A stretch of 64,000 nt of DNA from CAIKMD01 sp035552195 (GTDB taxonomy: Bacteria; Pseudomonadota; Alphaproteobacteria; ATCC43930; CGMCC-115725). Location: positions 186,001-250,000 of the forward strand of contig DASZLU010000026.1 of NCBI GenBank assembly GCA_035552195.1. Direction: 5' to 3'. The notes beneath the pieces were generated by a model, which had not been told where the DNA came from, did no database searches, and saw only the letters and a list, made by a program, of their open reading frames with translations. How positions within the stretch are numbered: position 1 is the stretch's first letter; every line of letters begins with the position of its first letter. The position numbers were made by a program, and so were the translations under genes. Below, piece by piece: positions 50,219 through 59,345 of this stretch.

Positions 50219-51508
50219 ATGTCTGGAACCAACCCCGTCGGCGCGTGGGCGCTGCCCTTCAGCACGGGCGGCAGCGTCGACGATCCAACAAGTTATAAAG
50301 GCAAGATCGATGCCGATTTCGCGGTGGCGCAGCGCGTCGCCGATGCTTTCGCGCCGAAGCCCGCAACCCCGTTGGCGATGTCGGTGATCGTCGATGCCGG
50401 CTTCGTGGTCGGCGTCGGACCCAGCGGCTTGCAATCCGTGGTCGAGATCGGCACGCAGACGCTGACCGTCGCGGCGGCGCCGGGCGCGCCTAATAACCGC
50501 ATCGATCTGGTAGTGGTGGACGAGGCGAGCGGCACGGCCAGCATCATCGCCGGCACGCCGGCCGGCTCGCCGGTGGCGCCGGCGATCACCGCGGGCAAGA
50601 AACAGATCGCGCTGATCGCGGTGCCGAACGGCACGAGCAGCATCGCCAACGGCAACATCACCGATCTGCGCGCGGTGTGGCAGACGAATGTGCCGGGCGT
50701 GCGCTGGGCCGTTGCCGGCGGCAGCGCCGACACGATCACCGCGAGCTATACGCCGACCAACGCGACCCTCGCCGACGGGCTGGTCCTCGGCTTTCGCGCG
50801 ACGGCCGCGAACGCGACGACGACGCCCAGCTTCAACGCCGACGGGCTCGGCGCGAAGACCATCGTGAAGCAGGGTGGCGCGGCGCTGGCGCCCGGCGATA
50901 TTCCGAACGCGCTCGCCGAATGCATGATCCGCTATAACGCGGCGAACGTGCGGTGGGAGCTGCTCAATCCCGTCGCCTCGAGCTTTACCACGGGGGACGT
51001 GAAGACGACCCTCAAGACCACAGCCGATGCCGGCTGGGTGATGATGAACGACGGGACGATCGGCGATGCCAGTTCCGGCGCGACAACGCGTGCCGATGGC
51101 GACGCGCAGGCACTTTTCACGCTGCTCTGGAACAACGTCTCGAACACGAACTGTCCGGTCTCCAGCGGTCGCGGCGCCTCTGCCGCCGCCGATTTCGCCG
51201 CGCACAAGACGATCGCGCTCCCGAAGATGCTCGGCCGCGCGCTGGCCTCGGCGGGGGCAGGAAGCGGGCTATCCACGCGGAGCCTGGGGGCGACGGCGGG
51301 CGAGGAGACACACATACTGACGGTGACGGAGATGCCGGCGCATCAACACGGCATGGGCTGGCACATTAAGGCGGCCATCGGCACGGTCGGTGGCTCGTAT
51401 TATATGGGCGACTCTTCACCTGATGATTTGACGGAGCCGGCTGGGGGCGGTGCCGGACATAACATAATGCAGCCCACCAGCTTCCTTAATTTCATGATCA
51501 AACTTTAA
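50219..51508 (+). CDS. phage tail collar/receptor-binding fibre
   Basis: A 429-residue protein. The middle is beta-rich (NNRIDLVVVDEASGTASIIA). The C-terminal third is a tail-collar domain: GWVMMNDGTIGDASSGATTR, IALPKMLGRALASAGAGSGL, HILTVTEMPAHQHGMGWH and the end MQPTSFLNFMIKL. EMPAHQH is diagnostic. It is the most distal virion gene and the probable host-range determinant. Confidence 0.85.
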   Translation: MSGTNPVGAWALPFSTGGSVDDPTSYKGKIDADFAVAQRVADAFAPKPATPLAMSVIVDAGFVVGVGPSGLQSVVEIGTQTLTVAAAPGAPNNRIDLVVVDEASGTASIIAGTPAGSPVAPAITAGKKQIALIAVPNGTSSIANGNITDLRAVWQTNVPGVRWAVAGGSADTITASYTPTNATLADGLVLGFRATAANATTTPSFNADGLGAKTIVKQGGAALAPGDIPNALAECMIRYNAANVRWELLNPVASSFTTGDVKTTLKTTADAGWVMMNDGTIGDASSGATTRADGDAQALFTLLWNNVSNTNCPVSSGRGASAAADFAAHKTIALPKMLGRALASAGAGSGLSTRSLGATAGEETHILTVTEMPAHQHGMGWHIKAAIGTVGGSYYMGDSSPDDLTEPAGGGAGHNIMQPTSFLNFMIKL

Positions 51509-51514
51509 TTCGAT

Positions 51515-52306
51515 TCAGAGTTTGCGAGCGGCCATATAGTGAGTCTCGGAAAGCAATTCGCGACTGTCGAAGCCTTTGCCCAGCGCTTTTCGTCCGAGCG
51601 GGCTATTGAGAGATCGCGGATCAACTTCGTAAAGTCTGTTCTCAATAATCGCGAGATCGGATACGTCTTTGACTGACGCTATATAATCGCGCGCGGGCCG
51701 TCGGTTGAAGGGAATCGGATTATACATATAGCGAATCGTTTCATCAATACCGGCTGGCTGGATCGAATGGTCACGTGCGTATTCCCGAAGTTCGTTCTCG
51801 TTGTACAGCAGATGTACCCATGGATGTCCTTCGAAGCAGGCCATGTGGTGACCATAGGGTGATCGCCAAAGAGGCGAGGCAAGACTCCACACGACGCCAC
51901 CACGCTTAGTTAATCTCGCCATCTCGGCGAACCCAGCCTCAATATTATGGACGTGCTCCATGGTTGCAGTCGCGAAAACGAGATCGAACGCGTTGCTTGG
52001 AAGGCCACTGTTCTCAATACCAACACAATGATAGGTCGCGCGGGCGTCTTGGAATGCTTCACCGACGTTCGGGATCACGTCGAGGCCGTGAATTTCACGA
52101 GCTCCGAGGGCCGCGAAACGCGCGCAATCTTCACCGACGTTCGCTCCAACTACTAAAACCGACATGGGTCTGCCGGCTAACTTCCAAGCTTGCCTGACAT
52201 GGAGACGGTTATAGCCGAGCGCCTTTCGAAGACGGCGTATTGGGGCTTCGACTGCAACGCGCACTGGCCCTGGGAGCCAAGATCTGATGTGTTGGAGCAT
52301 GGTCAT
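51515..52306 (-). CDS. class I SAM-dependent methyltransferase
   Basis: A 263-residue protein. Motif I VLVVGANVGEDCARFAALGA, then GLDVIPN, FDLVFATATMEHVHNI (motif IV region) and LTKRGGVVWSLASPLW. This is a type-11-like methyltransferase of sugar or lipid substrates. Codon use is AT-richer than the virion genes. It lies opposite to and directly after the collar gene, typical of surface-modification cargo. Confidence 0.78.
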   Translation of the reverse strand: MTMLQHIRSWLPGPVRVAVEAPIRRLRKALGYNRLHVRQAWKLAGRPMSVLVVGANVGEDCARFAALGAREIHGLDVIPNVGEAFQDARATYHCVGIENSGLPSNAFDLVFATATMEHVHNIEAGFAEMARLTKRGGVVWSLASPLWRSPYGHHMACFEGHPWVHLLYNENELREYARDHSIQPAGIDETIRYMYNPIPFNRRPARDYIASVKDVSDLAIIENRLYEVDPRSLNSPLGRKALGKGFDSRELLSETHYMAARKL

Positions 52307-52456
52307 CTAGTACGCACCCTACTGAAGAATTGTAGGAAACGCATCCTCATCAGCACGATCTCTTTTCGCTTTAGGCCAACTTGTGGGGCCACAAGCTTAG
52401 TAGGTGACTGATGGCCTCGAGTTGTCCGCCCATACGGTGCAACGATATAGTTGGGT

Positions 52457-53215
52457 ATGGGAATTATTAGCGCGCTCAGGCGAAGAATATCGGACGACAA
52501 AACGTCAGTCTCAGCGTCTTCATGGAAGGATGCGTGTGAAGCTGCGGATTCCTATGGAGCGGAGATAATTAATAAATTTCGTCTGGATCGCAGCCTCGGG
52601 AGGCAATCTGACGGCTCGCTGTTGAAGAATTCTGTTCTCGGGCTTGTTATGTCACTTTTGAACAAGGCAAATCCGCTGGTCACCGATTTCGGCGGCGGCA
52701 CAGGCGATTTGGGTGTTGATCTACGGGCTGTTTACCCACTGGCGACTTATACTGTCGTCGAAAATCCGACCATGGTCGAACTCGTGGGAAACGAATTACG
52801 CGGCATTTTGTTTTCGAATACGATTCCACCTGTTTGCGATATCTTCTTTAGCAGTTCGACCTTGCAATACTTGGAGGACCCTGAGTACCTCTTAAAGAGG
52901 GGTATCTCTACTGCCCATCACGCGGTTGTGCTGGTACGTAATTGCTTTTCGGATCGAGTGAGGTTCGGAGTGCAGAAATCGGCACTTTTTGACAATGGGA
53001 TCGGGCCAATCCCGCCCGGATGGCAAAATCGACAAATCTCCTATCCGCATCGTACGCTGATTGAGAAAGAAGTCATTTCCACTGTTGAATCTCACGGCTT
53101 TACGTGTGTCGCAAATTTAGAAGAACATAGTGGGGCCGCCATGCCCGGCACCTATGGACGACAACTCGTTTTTTGGCGCAATAGCAATAAGCGTGCTTCC
53201 GAGCCGGCAAAATAG
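52457..53215 (+). CDS. TIGR04325-like methyltransferase
   Basis: A 252-residue protein, start at 52457 (MGIISALRRRISDDKTSVSA). The SAM-site region is PLVTDFGGGTGDLGVDLRAV, then YTVVENPTMVELVGNEL and ICDIFFSSSTLQYLED-like sequence, matching the TIGR04325 group found in surface-polysaccharide clusters. Base composition is clearly lower in GC than the rest. Divergent from the previous methyltransferase gene; both probably came as one glycan-modification module. Confidence 0.68.
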   Translation: MGIISALRRRISDDKTSVSASSWKDACEAADSYGAEIINKFRLDRSLGRQSDGSLLKNSVLGLVMSLLNKANPLVTDFGGGTGDLGVDLRAVYPLATYTVVENPTMVELVGNELRGILFSNTIPPVCDIFFSSSTLQYLEDPEYLLKRGISTAHHAVVLVRNCFSDRVRFGVQKSALFDNGIGPIPPGWQNRQISYPHRTLIEKEVISTVESHGFTCVANLEEHSGAAMPGTYGRQLVFWRNSNKRASEPAK

Positions 53216-53450
53216 GCTCAAAGATTTCTACGCCGACATTTTCTATCGGCCTCGTTCTCTCGATCGATTGGGTCGAAACGATCAGCTCTTCGCAATCGTC
53301 AACCTTTCCGATTTCGGAATGGGCGATGAGGTACGGATGAGTGTTGGTCGGAAGAATAGCTCCTCCGCGGCATCGCTGGATTAATCAATCCGAGCTATCA
53401 GCGCTCATTCAGTGCATTTGCATCGCGCAAAGCTGTTTTCAGGAGAATCA

Positions 53451-53651
53451 ATGAATCACAAGCTCGATGCCGTCTTTGACGGTACCGCGGCGGTGACGGC
53501 TATTGCCGCGCCGCTTTGGCTCGCCGACGCCGAGGCGTGGGGCAGGGCGTTGCTCATCTTTGGCGGCGTCGTGCTTCTCGTCTTGCGGATCGTCATTGCG
53601 TTACGGGCGCTACGTCATGTGCCGCACGGCGAGGGTTCGCGCCATGAATGA
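53451..53651 (+). CDS. small membrane protein of the lysis module
   Basis: A 66-residue protein, MNHKLDAVFDGTAAVTAIAA, with one strong hydrophobic segment (GRALLIFGGVVLLVLRIVIA) and a basic end. An AGGAG site precedes the ATG. It overlaps the endolysin start by eight bases, so a holin or lysis-accessory role is likely. Confidence 0.6.
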   Translation: MNHKLDAVFDGTAAVTAIAAPLWLADAEAWGRALLIFGGVVLLVLRIVIALRALRHVPHGEGSRHE

Positions 53652-54174
53652 CGACGACGGTTTCGCTGCGGCGCTGGCGATCGTGCTGGCGCACGAAGGC
53701 GGCTATCAAACGATGCCCGACGATCCCGGTAATTGGACGGGCGGCAAGATCGGCGCCGGCGAACTGAAGGGCACGAAATTCGGGCTCAGCGCGGCGTCCT
53801 ATCCGACACTCGATATCGCATCGCTCACCGAGGCCGATGCCGCCGCGATCTATCGCCGCGATTGGTGGGATCGGTTTGGTCTCGACCGGCTGCCGGCGGC
53901 GCTCGCCGCAAAGCTTTTCGACGCGGCGGTCAATGTCGGGATCGAGAGCGCGGTGCGCGCGCTGCAACGGGCTTTGCGCGCGACCGGCGCGGCACGGATC
54001 GCCGACGACGGCAAGCTCGGTCCCGCCACGATCGACGCGGCTTCCGCCACGGCCGCCGAAACCCTTTTGCCGGCGATGCGCGAGGCGCTCGCCGGTCATT
54101 ACCGCCTCGTCGTCGCGAAAAATCGGACACAAGCCGGCTTCCTCAATGGCTGGCTCGCCCGCGCCTATTCGTAA
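53644..54174 (+). CDS. GH108 endolysin (N-acetylmuramidase)
   Basis: A 176-residue protein. VLAHEGGYQTMPDDPGNWTG places the catalytic Glu in HEGGY, the signature of glycoside hydrolase family 108 (ZliS/secretion-activator type), followed by AAIYRRDWWDRFGLDRLP. The C-terminal part (ALQRALRATGAARIADDGKL, GPATIDA) is a peptidoglycan-binding_3 domain. No signal peptide, so export would need a holin. Confidence 0.9.
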   Translation: MNDDDGFAAALAIVLAHEGGYQTMPDDPGNWTGGKIGAGELKGTKFGLSAASYPTLDIASLTEADAAAIYRRDWWDRFGLDRLPAALAAKLFDAAVNVGIESAVRALQRALRATGAARIADDGKLGPATIDAASATAAETLLPAMREALAGHYRLVVAKNRTQAGFLNGWLARAYS

Positions 54175-54205
54175 AACGGTTCTTGAGCAACAAAGGAGTC
54201 TTTCC

Positions 54206-54385
54206 ATGTCCAACATCCAGAACGATACCAAGCAAGTCGTTGCCGACACCAAAGCCGCGGTCACCACCGAGCGGCGGCATCTCGTCGCGCGGCTCATGCT
54301 TTGGCTCAAGGCGCATCCGCATACGATGCTGGTGATCACCGCGGCAGCCGTGATCCTCGCCGTCACCTTCGGTGTGATCCGCTGA
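54206..54385 (+). CDS. small single-span membrane protein (59 residues)
   Basis: ATG at 54206 with AAAGGAG upstream. The N-terminal half is hydrophilic (SNIQNDTKQVVADTKAAVTT) and the C-terminal half a single membrane span (TMLVITAAAVILAVTFGVI). Position between endolysin and holin genes suggests a lysis-accessory protein. Confidence 0.65.
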   Translation: MSNIQNDTKQVVADTKAAVTTERRHLVARLMLWLKAHPHTMLVITAAAVILAVTFGVIR

Positions 54386-54386
54386 G

Positions 54387-54815
54387 ATGGCGCTCGGCAT
54401 CGACGATGCGGTGGGGGCGGTCTCGACCCTTGCCACGACCATCATCAAAAAGATCTTTCCCGATCCGCAGGACGCTGCGAAGGCCAAAGCCGTGCTCGAG
54501 GCCGCCGACACTCAAGCGGCGATCCAGCAGACCGCAGCGCAGCTTCAAGCGATCATGGCCGAAGCGCAGAGCGGCGATAAGTGGACGAGCCGCGCGCGGC
54601 CGAGCTTCCTCTATGTTTGTTATTGCATGATCCTCGCCGCGATCCCGATGGGCGTGCTCTATGCCTTCGATCCGGCTCACGCACAGAAGATCGCGGTTGG
54701 CCTGGGTGCTTGGTTGGCGGCTATTCCCGATCCGGTCTGGCAGCTCTTCACCGTCGGCTATCTCGGTTACACCGGCGGCCGGTCCTGGGAGAAGATCAAA
54801 GGGGCGGCCAAATAA
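54387..54815 (+). CDS. holin of the 3TM type
   Basis: A 142-residue protein beginning MALGIDDAVGAVSTLATTII. IFPDPQDAAKAKAVLEAADT and KWTSRARPSFLYVCYCMILA, then two further hydrophobic stretches and GYTGGRSWEKIKGAAK, agree with the Holin_3TMs family. It is the last phage gene recognised. Confidence 0.82.
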   Translation: MALGIDDAVGAVSTLATTIIKKIFPDPQDAAKAKAVLEAADTQAAIQQTAAQLQAIMAEAQSGDKWTSRARPSFLYVCYCMILAAIPMGVLYAFDPAHAQKIAVGLGAWLAAIPDPVWQLFTVGYLGYTGGRSWEKIKGAAK

Positions 54816-54830
54816 AGATGGGTCTCTTGT

Positions 54831-54860
54831 CCCGCGAGGCTCACAAAAGAGCCTTGCGGG
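54831..54860 (+). terminator. hairpin after the holin gene
   Basis: CCCGCGAGGCTC, loop ACAAAA, GAGCCTTGCGGG, pairing along 12 positions with one G-T. It marks the end of the prophage late operon, though no T-run follows. Confidence 0.6.
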
Positions 54861-54920
54861 ATGCGCGCGTGACACAGCGGTCCGGCCAGGATAGACCCTC
54901 GGGCGGAGAGGAATAAAGCG

Positions 54921-56477
54921 ATGCCGGAAGCGGGCGGCCGAGAGGCCGCGTTCAGTCATCAAGACGTGCTGCGCATCCTCAGCGGCGTGCTCGTGTGCAT
55001 GCTGATGGCGTCGCTCGATCAGACGGTGCTGGCGACGGCGCTGCCGGCGATCGCCGCCGATTTCCACAGCGTGCCGTATCTCTCCTGGTGCATCACCGCC
55101 TATCTGCTGGCCAGCACGATCGCGACCTTGATCCTCGGCAAGCTCAGCGATCTCTGGGGCCGGCGCGTGTTGCTCGAAGCCTCGATCGGCATCTTTCTGC
55201 TCGCCTCGGTCGCCTGCGCGCTGGCGCCGACCATGGGCGCGCTGATCGCGGCGCGCGCGGTGCAAGGTATCGGCGGCGGCGGGCTTTATTCGATGGCGCA
55301 AGCGTCGATTGCGGACGTCGTCTCGGCGCGCGAGCGCGGCCGCTATCAAGCCTATATCACCAGCGCGTTCTCGACGGCGTCGATCATCGGTCCGGTAATC
55401 GGCGGCTTCTGTGTCGAATATCTCACCTGGCGCTGGGCGTTCTGGATCAACCTGCCACTCGGCGTCGCCGCTTATTTCCTCTGCCATCGCGGCCTTGCGC
55501 GCGTGATCGTTCATCGGATGCAGCGGCCGATCGATTATCTCGGCGCGACCTTGCTGGCGCCGGGCGTCGCGGCATTGATCCTCGCGTTGACTTTGGGCGG
55601 CAGCGAGTTGCCATGGCTTTCGCTCGAATGGCTCGGTCTGGTGCTGATCGCGCTCCTTTTCATCGCCGCTTTCGCCTGGCGCGAGATCAAGGCGCCCGAG
55701 GCGCTATTGCCGCCGCGGCTTTTCCAGAGCTCGGTGTTCTGCGTCGCCAGCCTGCTCAATTTCGCGATCAACGCGATCACCGTCGGCACGTTCATGCTGC
55801 TGCCGGTCTATCTGCAATTCGCGGTCGGCGTCACCGCCGATGTGTCGGGCGCGATGCTGATCATTCCCTTCGCGGCGCAGATCACCGCGTCGATCATGAC
55901 CGGCAAGCGCGTCCAGCGGACCGGCCGCTACGTGCCCTCGCCGCGGCTCGGCTTCCTCACGCTGGCGATCGCGGGGGCGCTGTTCTCGACGATGAGCGCG
56001 TCGACGCCGCTTTGGGTTGTCGAGCTGTTCATCGTCATCCAAGGGATCGGCAACGGGCTCTGCCAGGCGCCGCTCTGGGTTGCGATCCAGAATTCGGCCG
56101 AGCTCAAGGATCTTGGTGCGGTGACCGGCGCCAATGCTTTTTTCCGCGCGCTTGGCGGTGCCACGGGCGCCAGCATCCTCTGGTCGCTGCTGTTGATGAT
56201 GCTCGATCACACGGTCGCGGCCGAGGGGCATCCGGGCGATGGCTCGGCCTTGCTGCGCGATGGCCGGACCGCGCTCACGCTCTTACCGCCCGATGTAAAG
56301 GCGATCTTGATCCCGGCGCTGTCGCATTCCTTCGGCTATGCCTTCGCTGCGGCCGGCGTGATTTCGGCGGCGGCCTTTGTAACGACCTTCTTCCTCAAGG
56401 AAATTCCGCTGCGGACAACGACGCATCACGCGCGCCAAAACGGACCGGCCGCCGCGCGCGTTCCCGCCGCCGACTGA
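54921..56477 (+). CDS. MFS transporter, DHA2 drug-efflux type (first of two)
   Basis: A 518-residue, 14-helix membrane protein. LMASLDQTVLATALPAIAAD, GKLSDLWGRRVLLEASIGIF, ARAVQGIGGGGLYSMAQASI and VIGGFCVEYLTWRWAFWINL are the helix-1, A and C motifs of EmrB/QacA. ATG at 54921 follows GGAGAGG. Next to it lies a close paralogue, so the pair arose by tandem duplication. Confidence 0.92.
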   Translation: MPEAGGREAAFSHQDVLRILSGVLVCMLMASLDQTVLATALPAIAADFHSVPYLSWCITAYLLASTIATLILGKLSDLWGRRVLLEASIGIFLLASVACALAPTMGALIAARAVQGIGGGGLYSMAQASIADVVSARERGRYQAYITSAFSTASIIGPVIGGFCVEYLTWRWAFWINLPLGVAAYFLCHRGLARVIVHRMQRPIDYLGATLLAPGVAALILALTLGGSELPWLSLEWLGLVLIALLFIAAFAWREIKAPEALLPPRLFQSSVFCVASLLNFAINAITVGTFMLLPVYLQFAVGVTADVSGAMLIIPFAAQITASIMTGKRVQRTGRYVPSPRLGFLTLAIAGALFSTMSASTPLWVVELFIVIQGIGNGLCQAPLWVAIQNSAELKDLGAVTGANAFFRALGGATGASILWSLLLMMLDHTVAAEGHPGDGSALLRDGRTALTLLPPDVKAILIPALSHSFGYAFAAAGVISAAAFVTTFFLKEIPLRTTTHHARQNGPAAARVPAAD

Positions 56478-56568
56478 AGGCGTTCCCGCCGTCATGGCTG
56501 CCCTGCGTTGCATCGGGTACGGGCTTATCCGCATGGACAGGTCGTTCCCGCTTCGATAGAGAATCCCG

Positions 56569-58131
56569 ATGGCTCCGAGGGGCACCGACCTACATCCCGG
56601 CGCAGACGCCGTTTCGTCGATGGGTTTCACCCATCGCGAAATCCTCAGCGTGCTCTGGGGCACCCTTCTCGGCATGATGATGGCGGCGCTCGATTCGACC
56701 ATCGTCACGACGGCGCTGCCGCGCATCGCCACCGATCTCGACGGCTTCCTCCATCTCTCCTGGGTCGTCACCGCCTATCTTTTGACCAGCACGGTCGCAG
56801 CGCCGATTTACGGCAAGCTCAGCGATCTCTACGGCCGGCGCCGGCTACTGCAATTTGCCATCGCGGTGTTCGTCATCGCATCGGTCTCGTGTGGTCTGGC
56901 GCAGAACATGGGCATGCTGATCGCGTCGCGCGCGTTGCAGGGCATCGGCGGCGGCGGGCTCTTCAGCCTCGGCCAGGCAGCGATCGCCGATGTCGTCTCG
57001 GCGCGCGAGCGCGGCCGCTATCAGGGCTACATCACCGGCATCTGGGGGTTGGCGTCGATCGCCGGGCCGCTCGTCGGCGGGCTCTGCACCGATTATCTCA
57101 CCTGGCGCTGGGCGTTCTGGATCAATCTGCCGGTCGGCATCATCGCTTTCGCGATGGTGGATTGGGCGCTGAAGCGCATCCCGGTCAAGAACGAGCGGCG
57201 CTCGATCGATTATCTCGGCGTCGCGCTGATGCTGCCGGGCGTCACCGCGTGGATGCTGGTCTGCGCCTGGGGCGGAACGACGTACCCGTGGGGCTCGCCG
57301 ATGATCCTCGGCCTCACCGGCGCCGGGCTCTGCTTCCTCATCGCCTTCGCGCTGCAAGAGCTGCGGGCGCGCGAGGCGTTGCTGCCGCCGCGGCTGCTCA
57401 TCAACCGCAATGTCCGCACCGTCCTCATCACGCAATTCATCATCGCCTCAACTTTGCTGTCGACGGCGCTGCTCGTGCCGGTCTTCCTGCAGCTCGTCGC
57501 CGGTTACAGCGCCTCGCAATCGGGGCTCTTCATGATCCCGCTGATTGGCTCGCAGATGGCGGGCTCGATCACGACCGGCTATCGCATGCGCGCAACCGGC
57601 CGCTACAAGCGCTCGCCGCAAATCGGCTTCCTCGGCATCATGGTCTCGTTCGTGCTTTACGCGACGATGAGTGCGGCGACGCCCTACTGGCTGATCGGTC
57701 TCTATTTCATGCTCAACGGCATCGCCGTCGGGCTTTGCATGTCGCCGATGACGGTGGCGGGACAGAACGCCGCCGATTTCCGCGATCTCGGCGCCTTCAC
57801 CGGCACCAGCGGCTTCTTCCGTTCGCTCGGCGGCTCGTTCGGGACGGCGCTCTTATGGACGGCGCTGGTGCTGGGCTTCGGCTATTTCCTCGCCGACGGG
57901 CATTTGGGCTTCGGCCCCGAAGTGCTGCGCGGCGGCCCGCAAGCGCTCGCCGAGCTGCCGGCGAATATCCGCGCCACCATCATCCCCGACCTGACGCATG
58001 CGTTCTCGCTCACCTTCGGCATCGCTGCGGTGATCTCGTTCACCGGCTTCATCGCGATCTGCTTCCTCGAGGAAGTGCCGCTGCGCACCACGCCCGGCAA
58101 AGTCCCGGTGCATGAGGTGGTGGGGGAATAG
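56569..58131 (+). CDS. MFS transporter, DHA2 drug-efflux type (second of two)
   Basis: A 520-residue paralogue of the previous gene. Shared motifs: MMAALDSTIVTTALPRIATD, GKLSDLYGRRRLLQFAIAVF, SRALQGIGGGGLFSLGQAAI and YLTWRWAFWINLPVG. The two differ mainly in the C-terminal third. Followed by a strong terminator. Substrates unknown; an MFS pump of the same family is also inside the prophage. Confidence 0.92.
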   Translation: MAPRGTDLHPGADAVSSMGFTHREILSVLWGTLLGMMMAALDSTIVTTALPRIATDLDGFLHLSWVVTAYLLTSTVAAPIYGKLSDLYGRRRLLQFAIAVFVIASVSCGLAQNMGMLIASRALQGIGGGGLFSLGQAAIADVVSARERGRYQGYITGIWGLASIAGPLVGGLCTDYLTWRWAFWINLPVGIIAFAMVDWALKRIPVKNERRSIDYLGVALMLPGVTAWMLVCAWGGTTYPWGSPMILGLTGAGLCFLIAFALQELRAREALLPPRLLINRNVRTVLITQFIIASTLLSTALLVPVFLQLVAGYSASQSGLFMIPLIGSQMAGSITTGYRMRATGRYKRSPQIGFLGIMVSFVLYATMSAATPYWLIGLYFMLNGIAVGLCMSPMTVAGQNAADFRDLGAFTGTSGFFRSLGGSFGTALLWTALVLGFGYFLADGHLGFGPEVLRGGPQALAELPANIRATIIPDLTHAFSLTFGIAAVISFTGFIAICFLEEVPLRTTPGKVPVHEVVGE

Positions 58132-58162
58132 CTTCTTTTTTCCATCATTGCTGACTTGATGA

Positions 58163-58187
58163 ACGGCCGCGCAAGCGGCCGTTTTTC
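58163..58187 (+). terminator. intrinsic terminator of the MFS pair
   Basis: ACGGCCGC, loop GCAA, GCGGCCGT, then TTTTCTTTT. Textbook rho-independent form. Confidence 0.85.
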
Positions 58188-58214
58188 TTTTCTAGCTCCT
58201 CAAAAGGTTCTTCC

Positions 58215-58373
58215 ATGCTCGACGACCCACTCACGGGCCGCGGAATCCGCACGCCCGAGCGCAGCCGCATGCTCGTTGCGACCGAAGAAGGCGTTTTCCT
58301 CTGGCCGGGCACCGCGCTGGTTTGGTGGGTCGGCAATGGCCTTTTCGTACCTGCACCGTGCGTTGTGAAATAG
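58215..58373 (+). CDS. short reading frame upstream of the second toxin module
   Basis: ATG at 58215 to TAG at 58371-58373 gives 52 residues: MLDDPLTGRGIRTPERSRML, then VATEEGVFLWPGTALVWWVG. It ends four bases before the next start and could be the first gene of this module. An AAAGG-like site precedes it. No family known. Confidence 0.4.
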   Translation: MLDDPLTGRGIRTPERSRMLVATEEGVFLWPGTALVWWVGNGLFVPAPCVVK

Positions 58374-58377
58374 CGCA

Positions 58378-59345
58378 ATGGCCCGCCTATTCGGGCCGGC
58401 CGCCCTTGACCTTCCGTTGCTGCCTCTTCTTGAGCGCGCCCGCGCTGAATTGCGCAATGGACGAATTGATGTGGTGCAGGATGCGCTCGATCGGCTTTGC
58501 TTGCCGCCGGTGTCCGTGAATGGTGCACGATTGATGCAAGCGGTTGCGGCTCGCCAAAGTTTGGCACTCCCAAATTTCACGGTCGCTACACAACAGACTG
58601 GAACGCTTTGGGACGAACGTGACATCACGCTATTCGCGGGTCTCTACGACTGCATCAGCGTCAGCGCGCGTGACCTATCGAAGGTATTCAACCCTGTTGC
58701 TCTCAACCCTTCCTGGGATGCGGACAAACATCCGCGCCATCCGTCCGGTGAATCAGATGGCGGCGAATTCGCTCCAAGTGGAACGGACTCGGCAATTATT
58801 CCTATCGCTGGTCCGCCGCCACCTTGGCACAACAATCCGCCCGAACGCATTGGCGACCCGCCTGAAATTCCGAAGATTGAGCCGGACACGACGGCTGCAA
58901 AGTTCCAGGCGATCCGATCCGTGGTCTATTGGCTCGGTTCCGCCTCTAAGCTGGGATCGAAGTTTATCCCCGTGATAAATAGGTAATCGCAGCGGCACAA
59001 GGCGCGACGTGGCTCTGGCCGTATGTTAGTGCCTACCTAGATAGACCGAAGACGCTTGAAGAACTGCAGAAGGGCGCGAACTCACCGAGTGAGGGCTATG
59101 ACATTCATCATATTGTCGAGCAAACGCCAGCAGACCAGGATGGGTTTCCGCGGAAACTTATTGAAAGTCCGCGTAATAAGGTGAAGATCTCCACGATCAA
59201 ACATTGGCAGCTGAATGCTTGGTATAGTACACCAAGTAAAGATTACGGAGGTCAAACGCCGCGCCAGTATGTTCGCGACAAGTCATGGTTGGAACGGCGC
59301 AAAATCGGTCTTGCTGGTCTCCGGGCGGTTGGAGTGCTGAAATGA
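58378..59345 (+). pseudogene. second polymorphic-toxin-like gene (HHIVE domain), frameshifted
   Basis: The first frame runs from ATG 58378 to TAA 58984-58986 (202 residues). It contains NPSWDADKHPRHPSGESDGG followed by EFAPSG, the same kind of linker motif as in the portal protein. The toxin continues in another frame from about 58986: VIAAAQGATWLWPYVSAYLD, then RPKTLEELQKGANSPSEGYD, IHHIVEQTPADQDG (H at 59106-59111), TIKHWQLNAWYSTP and RAVGVLK. One missing base would join them. The toxin stop overlaps the DUF2019 gene by ATGA. It lacks any portal domain; the N-terminal part is not recognised. Confidence 0.78.

Noticed and set aside
21320..54900. att direct repeats flanking the phage genes
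   Set aside because: No matching direct repeats or tRNA end found by eye on both sides; only dispersed palindromes are shared.
54995..56677. Alternative plus-strand frame of 560 codons over the first MFS gene
   Set aside because: Low hydrophobicity and Arg-rich; the other frame has all MFS motifs.
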